Positions 1 through 12,200 of a stretch of 60,000 nt of DNA are shown here, in pieces. Position 1 is the stretch's first letter, and every line of letters starts with the position of its first letter. The position numbers and the translations under genes are program-made. Source of the DNA: Nematostella vectensis (lineage: Eukaryota; Cnidaria; Anthozoa; Actiniaria; Edwardsiidae); assembly GCF_932526225.1 (NCBI RefSeq), contig NC_064035.1, positions 11,397,296-11,457,295 on the forward strand. The letters are read 5' to 3'. The notes under the pieces were generated by a model that saw nothing but the letters and a program-made list of their open reading frames with translations, was not told where the DNA came from and did not search any database.

Positions 1-119
1 GCGAGAAGAAGAACTAATCTAAAAACACCGTAAATCACATTAGCGTACAGTATCCAATAAGCTACACGCACCCCATAAAATAGAAGGCCCAAAGAAAAAG
101 GCTGTCACACTAACACTGT

Positions 120-125
120 TTTATT
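120..125 (-). promoter_or_regulatory. Poly(A) signal of the minus-strand gene
   Basis: The plus strand reads TTTATT, which is AATAAA on the minus strand, about 50 bases beyond the stop codon at 174-176. A second AATAAA-like site lies at about 141-148. This spacing is usual for the 3' end of an animal mRNA and supports the last exon of the minus-strand gene. Confidence 0.6.
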
Positions 126-173
126 ATCAAATAAGTATACATAATAAAATAATCTTTAAAAATCAGATCCTTA

Positions 174-256
174 TTATGACGTATTGTCTCGTGATTGAGG
201 TCTGCCTTCCGAGGCAATCGAGTGAGTCGACGAGGTCCTCTCTTCGGCTCTGAGAT
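174..256 (-). CDS. Last coding exon of the minus-strand gene
   Basis: The acceptor is TTTTTCAG just above 256. The exon completes a split Asp codon (G from the 7561 exon plus AT) and reads LRAEERTSSTHSIASEGRPQ followed by SRDNTS and TAA at 176-174. It is a Ser/Arg/Glu-rich tail with no fold visible. The reading frame was chosen because it is the one that joins the preceding exon in phase. Two other open frames cross the same DNA and are taken as shadows. Confidence 0.7.
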
Positions 257-3200
257 CTGAAAAAGACAAATTTCGAAATGGTGGATAGTGACCGGACTGA
301 ACAGTGCCAATATTTACATTTAGAGTTTCTGTGAATATATTTCCATAAAGCATTAACACGTTTTCTCAAATATCATCTATAACCTTGAACACTGATCACA
401 CTAAGTCACAGGGGGCTGTACTAACGTGTCAAAAAAAAACCACACTTGTTCAACTGGAATGACACCGCCTAAATCTACCAGTCCTAAAAGCAACACTGAA
501 TGATAGGTGCTTCTTAGTTGCTTAGCGGACATCTACACCCCTATGTTACGTGCCCGAACTGACCACAGGCCTTGGCCATTGGCTGCACAGCCGTATATGC
601 AGCAGGCTCGACATGACGGAAAAACATGACGTGACGCTTCAAATAAGCCCATTTCACATCGAATAAGGCGGAGAATTTCTCTGAGTACTTAGTAACTTAT
701 AGCAAACAAAATATCAAGTGCGACTTTTTTTTTAATTGATGCGACTTTTTGTAGTGTCATTGAAATTTGAGCTTTTCGTCCCTGAACTGATGCACAGGGA
801 AAAATTATCTTAAAAAGCCAAAATCTGCTTATGTGCACTTCGGCCTCACGTCATTTGTGTTTTGAAAATCAGTTCGTAGAACAAGGAACCTATAGCCGCC
901 AGTGCTGAAAAACGCAAGACTAGTTCCAGTACCGCGCGGTTAAACCATCCTTTTTGTTTTGAAATGGCAGCTTTTTACCTGCTAACTGTCACATTTTGGC
1001 GAATACTAAGAAAACTATACCAAACCTAAGGCTATAATTTTCTTTATGACTTCCTCATTATCAAAAAAATCTGTCATCTTTTGAACAGTATGGTTTTAAT
1101 GCTGTACAGTTAGTCAAATCAGCGACAACCTTTCGTACCTTTTCTCGAATGTTTTAACACTACGATTGTGCTTGTTTTCGGCAGAGCACGCGCATACGTT
1201 ATTCAGCACTGTCCCTATAGCCATTGTAAGTAATCGTGTCTTCTCTCTTTATCTGGAATTGCCCGTGTTCCAGGTTTTTCCGTCATGTCAGCAGGCTCAA
1301 ACTAATACAACTTTTCACAAGAGTTTGCATCTGATCGGAACCTATCAGCTGAGTCCGAAGTGAAAATGATAGGTAAGCAATTCAAGTTTCATTCATTCAT
1401 GCATTTGGATGATTTTTCGTACCAGGAAAGCAAACTGAAATCACAATTCAATTCCTTTTTTGCATACAAACAAACAAACAAACAAACGTTGTTTCGCAGC
1501 TGGACTATCAAGCAGTCTCCCTGGAGCTCGATAGCCTTTGCCATGAATCTTTTAGTAGAGTTCCCAGATAAGCTTATTACATATCGTGAACACATGTTCT
1601 CACTTTTTTTGTCTTTGTGATAATGGCGCCCAAGATTTCTTGTTCGAAGTCATTGCAAGCAAAGTGGGAAAACTTAACATGTGTGGACCTGTACAGGACC
1701 CGAAATGATCCCAGGACCCGAAACGATCCCAGGACCCGAAACAATCCCCAAAAGTTCCCCAACTGATCCCGGGACCCGAAACGATCCCCAAGAGTCCCCG
1801 AAATGAACCCCGAGGAATTACAGTAATGGACAACTAAAGGAATGTGTAAGGATTGGCTTTCAGTTTTAAAAACATATGTAACATTTAGCTTTGTTTGTGT
1901 TATTAAAAGGGAATTTACATGAACTAAAACTATAGTATTAAGATTTTAATATACGACTGCTGGGGAATACAGTGGTTGAGTCAGAAATTGGGGTCAACTA
2001 ACAATTCTTTGTGATAGTAATTTGAAGAACCCGGCGTGGATAAATCATTTTATACATAACAAGCCATAAAAGAAAGTCTTTAAAGATAGGACATTCTGCT
2101 TTTGATAGGAAGCGAAATGTTTTAAAGTTATTTTTTGGCATGTTTGTTTTCGGTGAATGAAAGCCCTATCATATCATGAGATCATGCCGGGGTGTACGCA
2201 CGACTACATGAGGAAGTTCAAAACTCACATAATATTGCTTTCAACAAAAGCCACATCCTCATTTTGCGTCGGTAGTAGAAGGGTTGTTCGAGTGTATTAC
2301 TCAGTGTGCTTTTGTTATTCCATCTTCTCGTCCAAACCGGCTTCCTAAAATGTGTCGGTAAATATTTGCTCGTGTGAACAAGGATTTCGTGGTGAAATAC
2401 ATGTTTAGGTTGTCGAATGAATATTAATTTTTATGGGTGATGTTTACCGGAAATGAGATTTATAGTGCCAGAGTCATGTGTCGGAACCGCAAAATGTTTA
2501 GAGTGTGATGGAAGGTCAAAAGTTTTAATGATCTGAGCAAAGCTGTGCTATGTTTATACATGCTGTATTTCTTTCGGTAGCAATTAAAAGTTGTGTATTT
2601 GTTTCAGACTCTGTTTATGGGTTTAACGCCGGGCAATGTAATAAATAGAAGTATTGTGTTGAAATTTAATATTTTTAAGTCACATTGTTTAGAAATCGAG
2701 TCGCTGTTAACCCTTAATTATGCTTCAAGTATTTCTTCTGCTTTCCCTTTGTCCATTACCGCAATTCCTTGGGGTTGATTTCGGGGACTCCTCGGTATCG
2801 TTTCGGGTCCGAGGATCAGTTGGGGTACTTTTGGGGATCATTTCGGGTCCTGGGATCGTTTCGGGTCCTGGGATCATTTCGGGTCCTGTACAGACCACAT
2901 GTGTCAATGGCAACTGAGTCTCACGTGAGAATGCTAGGTAAGCAAATAATGAATGAATAAATAGTGCAATGCAGTGTCAACAGGAAATTTGAACTGTCTG
3001 TCCAGATATAGGCTAATCCTATATAAGGAGTCCAGTGTCTGAGACAGCCAGCAGGACTATGGTAGAAATTAACTTGCATCTATAGAAAATTTGAACTAAA
3101 ACCAAAGCCCTGTCCAGATATAGGCTAATCCTATATAAGGAGTCCAGCGTCTGAGACAGCCAGCAGGACTATGGCAAAAATTAACCGGCATCAATAGGAA

Positions 3201-6200
3201 ATTTGGACTAAAACCAAAGCCCTGTCCAGATATAGGCTAATCCTATATAAGGAGTCCAGCGTCTGAGACAGCCAGCAGGACTATGGCAAAAATTAACCGG
3301 CATAAATAGAAAATTTAGACTAAAACCAAAGCCCTGTCCAGATATAGGCTAATCCTATATAAGGAGTCCAGCGTCTGAGACAGCCAGCAGGACTATGGCA
3401 AAAATTAACCGGCATAAATAGGAAATTTGGACTAAAACCAAAGCCCTGTCCAGATATAGGCTAATCCTATATAAGGAGTCCAGCGTCTGAGACAGCCAGC
3501 AGGACTATGGCAAAAATTAAAAAAATAGAAAATTTGAACTAAAACCAAAGCCCTGTCCAGATATAGGCTAATCCTATATAAGGAGTCCAGCGTCTGAGAC
3601 AGCCAGCAGGACTATGGCAAAAATTAACCGGCATAAATAGGAAATTTGGACTAAAACCAAAGCCCTATCCAGATATAGGCTAATCCTATATAAGGAGTCC
3701 AGCGTCTGAGACAGCCAGCAGGACTATGGCAAAAATTAACCGGCCCCAATAGGAAATTTGGACTAAAACCAAAGCCCTGTCCAGATATAGGCTAATCCTA
3801 TATAAGGAGTCCAGCGTCTGAGACAGCCAGCAGGACTATGGCAAAAATTAACCGGCATCAATAGAAAATTTGAACTAAAACCAAAGCCCTGTCCAGATAT
3901 AGGCTAATCCTATATAAGGAGTCCAGCGTCTGAGACAGCCAGCAGGACTATGGCAAAAATTAACCGGCATCAATAGGAAATTTGGACTAAAACCAAAGCC
4001 CTGTCCAGATATAGGCTAATCCTATATAAGGAGTCCAGCGTCTGAGACAGCCAGCAGGACTATGGCAAAAATTAACCGGCATAAATAGGAAATTTGGACT
4101 AAAACCAAAGCCCTGTCCAGATATAGGCTAATCCTATATAAGGAGTCCAGCGTCTGAGACAGCCAGCAGGACTATGGCAAAAATTTAAAAAATAGAAAAT
4201 TTGAACTAAAACCAAAGCCCTGTCCAGATATAGGCTAATCCTATATAAGGAGTCCAGCGTCTGAGACAGCCAGCAGGACTATGGCAAAAATTAAAAAAAT
4301 AGAAAATTTAGACTAAAACCAAAGCCCTGTCCAGATATAGGCTAATCCTATATAAGGAGTCCAGTGTCTGAGACAGCCAGCAGGACTATGGCAAAAATTA
4401 ACCGGCATAAATAGGAAATTTGGACTAAAACCAAAGCCCTGTCCAGATATAGGCTAATCCTATATAAGGAGTCCAGCGTCTGAGACAGCCAGCAGGACTA
4501 TGGCAAAAATTAAAAAAATAGAAAATTTAGACTAAAACCAAAGCCCTGTCCAGATATAGGCTAATCCTATATAAGGAGTCCAGCGTCTGAGACAGCCAGC
4601 AGGACTATGGCAAAAATTAACCGGCATAAATAGGAAATTTGGACTAAAACCAAAGCCCTGTCCAGATATAGGCTAATCCTATATAAGGAGTCCAGCGTCT
4701 GAGACAGCCAGCAGGACTATGGCAAAAATTAAAAAAATAGAAAATTTGAACTAAAACCAAAGCCCTGTCCAGATATAGGCTAATCCTATATAAGGAGTCC
4801 AGCGTCTGAGACAGCCAGCAGGACTATGGCAAAAATTAAAAAAATAGAAAATTTAGACTAAAACCAAAGCCCTGTCCAGATATAGGCTAATCCTATATAA
4901 GGAGTCCAGCGTCTGAGACAGCCAGCAGGACTATGGCAAAAATTAACCGGCATAAATAGGAAATTTGGACTAAAACCAAAGCCCTGTCCAGATATAGGCT
5001 AATCCTATATAAGGAGTCCAGCGTCTGAGACAGCCAGCAGGACTATGGCAAAAATTAAAAAAATAGAAAATTTGAACTAAAACCAAAGCCCTGTCCAGAT
5101 ATAGGCTAATCCTATATAAGGAGTCCAGCGTCTGAGACAGCCAGCAGGACTATGGCAAAAATTAAAAAAATAGAAAATTTAGACTAAAACCAAAGCCCTG
5201 TCCAGATATAGGCTAATCCTATATAAGGAGTCCAGCGTCTGAGACAGCCAGCAGGACTATGGCAAAAATTAACCGGCCCCAATAGGAAATTTGGACTAAA
5301 ACCAAAGCCCTGTCCAGATATAGGCTAATCCTATATAAGGAGTCCAGCGTCTGAGACAGCCAGCAGGACTATGGCAAAAATTAACCGGCATCAATAGAAA
5401 ATTTGAACTAAAACCAAAGCCCTGTCCAGATATAGGCTAATCCTATATAAGGAGTCCAGCGTCTGAGACAGCCAGCAGGACTATGGCAAAAATTAACCGG
5501 CATCAATAGGAAATTTGGACTAAAACCAAAGCCCTGTCCAGATATAGGCATAGGCTAATCCTATATAAGGAGTCCAGCGTCTGAGACAGCCAGCAGGACT
5601 ATGGCAAAAATTAAAAAAATAGAAAATTTGAACTAAAACCAAAGCCCTGTCCAGATATAGGCTAATCCTATATAAGGAGTCCAGCGTCTGAGACAGCCAG
5701 CAGGACTATGGCAAAAATTAACCGGCATAAATAGGAAATTTGGACTAAAACCAAAGCCCTGTCCAGATATAGGCTAATCCTATATAAGGAGTCCAGCGTC
5801 TGAGACAGCCAGCAGGACTATGGCAAAAATTAACCGGCATCTATAGAAAATTTGAACTAAAACCAAAGCCCTGTCCAGATATAGGCTAATCCTATATAAG
5901 GAGTCCAGCGTCTGAGACAGCCAGCAGGACTATGGCAAAAATTAACCGGCATCAATAGGAAATTTGGACTAAAACCAAAGCCCTGTCCAGATATAGGCTA
6001 ATCCTATATAAGGAGTCCAGCGTCTGAGACAGCCAGCAGGACTATGGCAAAAATTAAAAAAATAGAAAATTTGAACTAAAACCAAAGCCCTGTCCAGATA
6101 TAGGCTAATCCTATATAAGGAGTCCAGCGTCTGAGACAGCCAGCAGGACTATGGCAAAAATTAACCGGCCCCAATAGGAAATTTGGACTAAAACCAAAGC

Positions 6201-9200
6201 CCTGTCCAGATATAGGCTAATCCTATATAAGGAGTCCAGCGTCTGAGACAGCCAGCAGGACTATGGCAAAAATTAACCGGCATCAATAGAAAATTTGAAC
6301 TAAAACCAAAGCCCTGTCCAGATATAGGCTAATCCTATATAAGGAGTCCAGCGTCTGAGACAGCCAGCAGGACTATGGCAAAAATTAACCGGCATCAATA
6401 GGAAATTTGGACTAAAACCAAAGCCCTGTCCAGATATAGGCTAATCCTATATAAGGAGTCCAGCGTCTGAGACAGCCAGCAGGACTATGGCAAAAATTAA
6501 AAAAATAGAAAATTTGAACTAAAACCAAAGCCCTGTCCAGATATAGGCTAATCCTATATAAGGAGTCCAGCGTCTGAGACAGCCAGCAGGACTATGGCAA
6601 AAATTAACCGGCATAAATAGGAAATTTGGACTAAAACCAAAGCCCTGTCCAGATATAGGCTAATCCTATATAAGGAGTCCAGCGTCTGAGACAGCCATCA
6701 GGACTATGGCAAAAATTAACCGGCATCTATAGAAAATTTGAACTAAAACCAAAGCCCTGTCCAGATATAGGCTAATCCTATATAAGGAGTCCAGCGTCTG
6801 AGACAGCCAGCAGGACTATGGCAAAAATTAACCGGCATCAATAGGAAATTTGGACTAAAACCAAAGCCCTGTCCAGATATAGGCTAATCCTATATAAAGA
6901 ACCCAGCATCTGAGACAGCCAGCAGGACTGTCCTGTTCAGATAGCTTTGAAATAATTTGATGTTCATGTATTTTCATTTTTGTCCTATATTTTCTATTGT
7001 GAAAAAAAACTCAATAGCTTTGGTACAAGTGCAACTAAAATGATGATGAGGTCTTGAGTATCTAACTAAACTACTCATTTATAATTACTGATCTACTGCC
7101 AATTTTGGTGTCAACTACTTAATGTCTTTCCCCTTGTTGAACTTCTTTGCTTTTCTGCTTGCTTTGCCCCTAGCTTTTCTTTTTATAAGTTGCTTGTTGT
7201 TTTCTTCTAAAAGAGAAAATGTTTCTTTAGCTTATGTTTATCCAATCATATTGTTTTTCCCATACAATTACTATTGTCCAAAAGCTTGTAATCGATCAAG
7301 TTTGTGTGTTTGCAAATCTGCTGTACTGTATAGTAAACTGAATATCATGTACAGATACAATTGATGTAATTGTTTTCAACTTATAAAGATAGCCTGGGCT
7401 CAGACCAATATTTTAGTACAGATAATTGTTTTCCACTATGAATAGTGCAGGCACTTGTAAACTGCAAGAATAATCCTTAAGGCTTAAACAAATTCTTGAA
7501 AAATGAGTGCAATGAATAAACTGCTTCCATGTTTCATATGTGGTCTGTCTATCGACTTACCTATTGTGGTGTCATTGCCCCCTATGAAAGTCTGCAACAA
7601 TTCACTTTTGAAGTGAACCTATTCAATACAAACAAACTGTTAGTACTTAGAAAAGTATAAACTGGTATTCCCCCAGATCCAATTCACCATTTGTTAAAAA
7701 ATAACTGAGGTTGGTAGACAATTATTTAAAGCCTCATAATTGATTAAATAGGCAAAACAATAATAATAACCAACATCTAGAAACAAAGTACAAGCATATA
7801 TAGAAAAAAAAATTATTTGTAAAAATGTAGATCATGAGACAAAAGTAAATACGTCCTTATTCTTAAAAATCTTTTTCATTCAATTTTTTTGGTCATATAT
7901 TCACTTTACCTCATGCTCTTCGCCCGTATCTGATTTAGAATCCATGTCAGGATCATAGCCAGTCTAGAGAGGCAAAAAATAAGCCCAAAAACAATTATTA
8001 ATAAAATAAGTTAAGTTAGAAATGATGATTCAGTTGGAACCTTGAACCTCTATAAAAAAGAGTCCGAAGAAACAAGTTATTTCCGTTCTTTAGCTGGACC
8101 AAAATTACAGTAAAGTGTAACAAAAATGGAAATGGAACAATTAACAATATTGTGTGAAGTTTTTTGCCTGAATTTTTTTACGACCTTAATTTTTCGTTGT
8201 TATTTATAGGCTAATGGCACAACATCTGCAAAAAGATTATATCATCAGCATAGTGTGTGAGGTTGAGCTTCAGCATAGGCTTACAAACACATTGAAAATA
8301 AAATTCCATCTCATACCCACCTTGTGATCAACAGTTTTCTTGTTGTCTTTATTCCTTCTCTTTTTCTTTTTTTCCTTTTTTTCCTTTATGCTTAGGGCTT
8401 TGAGGATGACCCTTCCATCAAAAGTGCTGAGATTGACATCTATTAAAGAATAAATTGTGATGTTAATGGGCCATCAATAAAATAGAAGAAAATTAAATAT
8501 TTGAATTATTGGATGTGATGTGCACCTTGTTTTCAAAAGCCATTCAGTTATACAGTACATTTTACAGTGCAAATATGTCTTTAAATTTTTGAGTAACATC
8601 AAATTGATGTCAAAACAACTTGGGACAGTAAACAGAGTAAACAACATCGTCCCTACATCTCCCCTTACTAAGGGGGCCATTATTTGAGGCTTGGGTGGGA
8701 GCAATTTTGCTGCCAATAGTGCACAGCAATAATGCAACTCTGAATGATAATCTTTTAAGTACCAACCTTCTGCACGGGCAACAACTCCTAGGTTGGAACC
8801 AATAGCACGCAACACCAACAGTATTGGTTCCCTCCCATGGCCATGATTTCTGGATACTAAAAAAATGTTACAAGAGGGAATGACTAAACCCTTAGTGTGT
8901 TTTGGAACATAGTGGCTCTTGTGAATGTTTAAAAGAGGAGGCAAAAGCAAAAGGTGCTAGAGCTTTCCAGAGCTGCATTTTATTTACACTAATTCTTGAT
9001 AATACAGTATAAGACATTTTCCAGTTAAGTAGGACTTTTACTGTTACATGCGATGCAGATTTACTGCATCCTTCTTTAGGCACAGACAGTAAGGGCTGCT
9101 ATCTGTCAGTGGTTAATAAAGAAATGTTACAGTATGGGGAAATTTATATGTTAAAACTAAATCAAGTTTGGAAAGGCATGGAGACTCGATTGCCAAACTT

Positions 9201-12200
9201 TGAGTACATAAAACTCAGAATAATCCATACTCAATCCAGCACCAAAACATGTTGAAAACATAGCTTAGATTTCAATAGGAAGGAAGCCTCGTGGCACAGA
9301 TTGACAAACCTCACTTAATAACTTTAAGCTTTTTTACTGTTAAGAAAATGCTTTGTCCTTTAACATTTTAACAGCCCCCCCAATAATATTCATTAAGATA
9401 CAGTTGCATCATTAAAAATACTATACCTGCCCTCTCATCATCTGTGCCTTCGAAACACACACATAGCAGAGGTTTGACCTCCAAGTCTTCGACATCCCTA
9501 ATAAAACATAGCCAACAGTATTACATTTGAATAAAAACATTTTGAACAACATGGGTCAAGAGGCTGAGAAGCAAACCGAGTAAAGATTTGTAGTAATGCT
9601 AAACAACATTGTTGGGGTTTAACTCAATTTTATTGATTGCTGACATTTTATCCATGACTATAGTGTTTACCTGAAGAAACTTGCCAGCATGTAGTTGGCT
9701 GGCTCATCTGGTTCAACCCCTGAGCAGATAAGCAATGATCTGCCAGAGTACTTGGCTTGTATACATGCCTAAACAAAGCATCATTCCATTGTTACACAAT
9801 TTTGGGAAAACTATAATACTGTAGATGTTTTATATACAAGAATATGTGCAAGAAAATGATGATGAAACTAACATAAACAGTAATATGGCAAGTTATTACC
9901 CTAAATGTGACGACTCAGGCGAAAACCGACCGTACGGCCATTTCGTTCCGTGAGCTTACCCGCGAATTTTGTTTTAGCAAGTCAAGAGGTTTTTTATTGG
10001 ATCTCGTGTGGTCAGGATACCGGACCAATCAAAACTTGAAGAATGAGTCCATTTGTAAAATGAGCTTCAAATTATTAATGATAACACAACAAAAAAATAT
10101 CCACACAGTGTGTTGTCATCTTGAAGTCTGAATTTTATTCAGCTGAAAAGGGGCGGAGCTAAGCTCTTTCAAAGTGCGGGTCTTTGTTTAAGAACATATG
10201 GGCAGAAATAATAGACTTTATTGTAAAATTCTAAAGGTTCTTTATATGATGGTAGCTCCTACCCTGGTTCCAGAGCCTTGAACGTCTCTAAATAGAGAAG
10301 TTCCATGCTCCGGAAACAGGGTAAGTCACTCCACGAGAAAAGGAAAGAAATTATGAGGCTTTAAAATATAAATATGTTAAACATTTTGCTCTTCCATAAC
10401 GATGAGATTGCAGATGCATACAGTAGGATATCTCTATAATAGCAAGGTGGCTTTGTATCTATACATACTTCTGTAGTTTATGGATCCTAGTGTTGCAACT
10501 CGGTATGCCTTAATTTAAAGTACCCCAAAATATAAGAACCTCTTTTGCCCAAAAGGAGAAAATCTAGGTTCTCACACACAGATTTATTTTACTGTACCTG
10601 ATGGTAATTTTCGAGTACCACACACAGGTCCCCAAGTGCCTGTGTGTGATACCACATCTGGCCCTTTGTGATGCTTTGGTTCAGAAAACCAAACTCATAC
10701 TCATCCTCCCTTACTGTTCCAACTAAATAAAAAGAACCATTGCCTATTACAATTCCAACAATATGTATAATGAGAAATTTGTATTGAAGCTATAACATAA
10801 ATGGTATACTATTTCAAACACACAAGTGGCCTTCATAAAGCAATTAAACTATTGCAATTAAATTTAAAATTAATACAGTATAATGGATCTCTATAGTAAA
10901 ATGATTGTATAATAATATGGCAGCTCTTTTTCCTTACTTTCCTCTGTTCCTCTGTTTCTCTCATATTAGCTGATTAATTAAACTATGCAAAAACTACTCT
11001 CTTTTCAGAGAGTTGCACAAAATAAAACATAAAGCAAACCATGTATTGATTTTTCCCTGGTTTTATTAGCATGCGTTTGATTTGAATTCTTACCAACAAC
11101 TCCAAAACTTGAGTGCAAATTTATTTCCTTTAAGAATTCTCCTGAAAAAAAAATACAACTAATTGTCAATGGGGGCATTCTCCATATCCACTTGCTAAGA
11201 AGAACATAGGAAACAGTTATTTTATAATAATTAGGATCTCCACAGTATAACGCTTATTTTATAACAATAAGAGGACCACCACCCCACCAGTATCTGCACT
11301 GAATATCTGCACTTAAATAATTTCTTATGATACAGACATATTATAGGAAAAGTGAGATGACAAAAGAGAAAGATGTGCAATGAAAATACTATTTCATGAT
11401 TTGTAATACATTTATGATGCAAATTAATAATGGTGATTCCATGGACCTCTGTCATGGGAACCCTGTCTAATGGACTACAAATCAAACAAAAATAATAATT
11501 AAAAAGAAAACTTGCATATGGCTAAATCTCTATGTATAATTTGAAATTTTGTTGGGTTTTGTAGATAATAAGACATATTCATTTTTTTTTATATAATAGG
11601 AACTACTAGTATTCAATAGATGATTAAGACTCAAATTGTGTTGTCATCATAAATTGTTGTGAATCATATTCACCTTTTGAGGACGCTGTTTTCTTTATGG
11701 GAGTGCTGAGGGCTAGAACATAGAAAAAAACTTTTTTATTTATCATAACTCGTGCCGTCGATTGAAATGTAGAAAGTGAAAAAGCCAATAGAAATCAATA
11801 CTATGACCAAAAGTTGTTAGAATATATATATAAGAAAGTGTCAAAGTAAGAAAAAATAGGGAAAAAATTCATTTTTTTTATTTTCATGTTTAAAATGTGG
11901 TTGTCCGATTAAATAATGCAAACTCACGTTGATTATATTCATCGCTGGAGGAGGGTGATGGATCTCTGTCATGGACTACAATCAAACAATTAAAAAGAAA
12001 ACTTACATATGGCTTAATCTTTATGTATAATTTAGAATTTACTTGGGTTTTGTAGATAATAAGATATATTCATATTTACCTTTAGAGGGATCCGTTGATT
12101 TTCCCTTTCCAGGGTTGCTAAGGGCTAGAAGATAAAAAAAATTGTTTTATCATCATTAAAATCTCCATTGTATCTGCACTGTAGTGGATTCCTATAATAC

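Noticed and set aside
3000-6929. The 112-bp satellite as a third splice-site-derived array
   Set aside because: It lies in the middle of its intron, away from both exon edges, and the unit does not match the donor or acceptor of the flanking exons.
7122-7364. Plus-strand hydrophobic ORF
   Set aside because: It lies in an AT-rich intron of the opposite gene, with no splice, promoter or family support.
8474-8950. 158-codon minus-strand ORF
   Set aside because: Only its middle (8767-8856) is supported as an exon by splice sites and phase; the rest is read-through of introns.
11430-11475. Minus-strand exon near 11.45 kb
   Set aside because: It resembles the 11928-11975 exon but lacks a donor at the matching place and is disrupted; taken as a dead duplicate.
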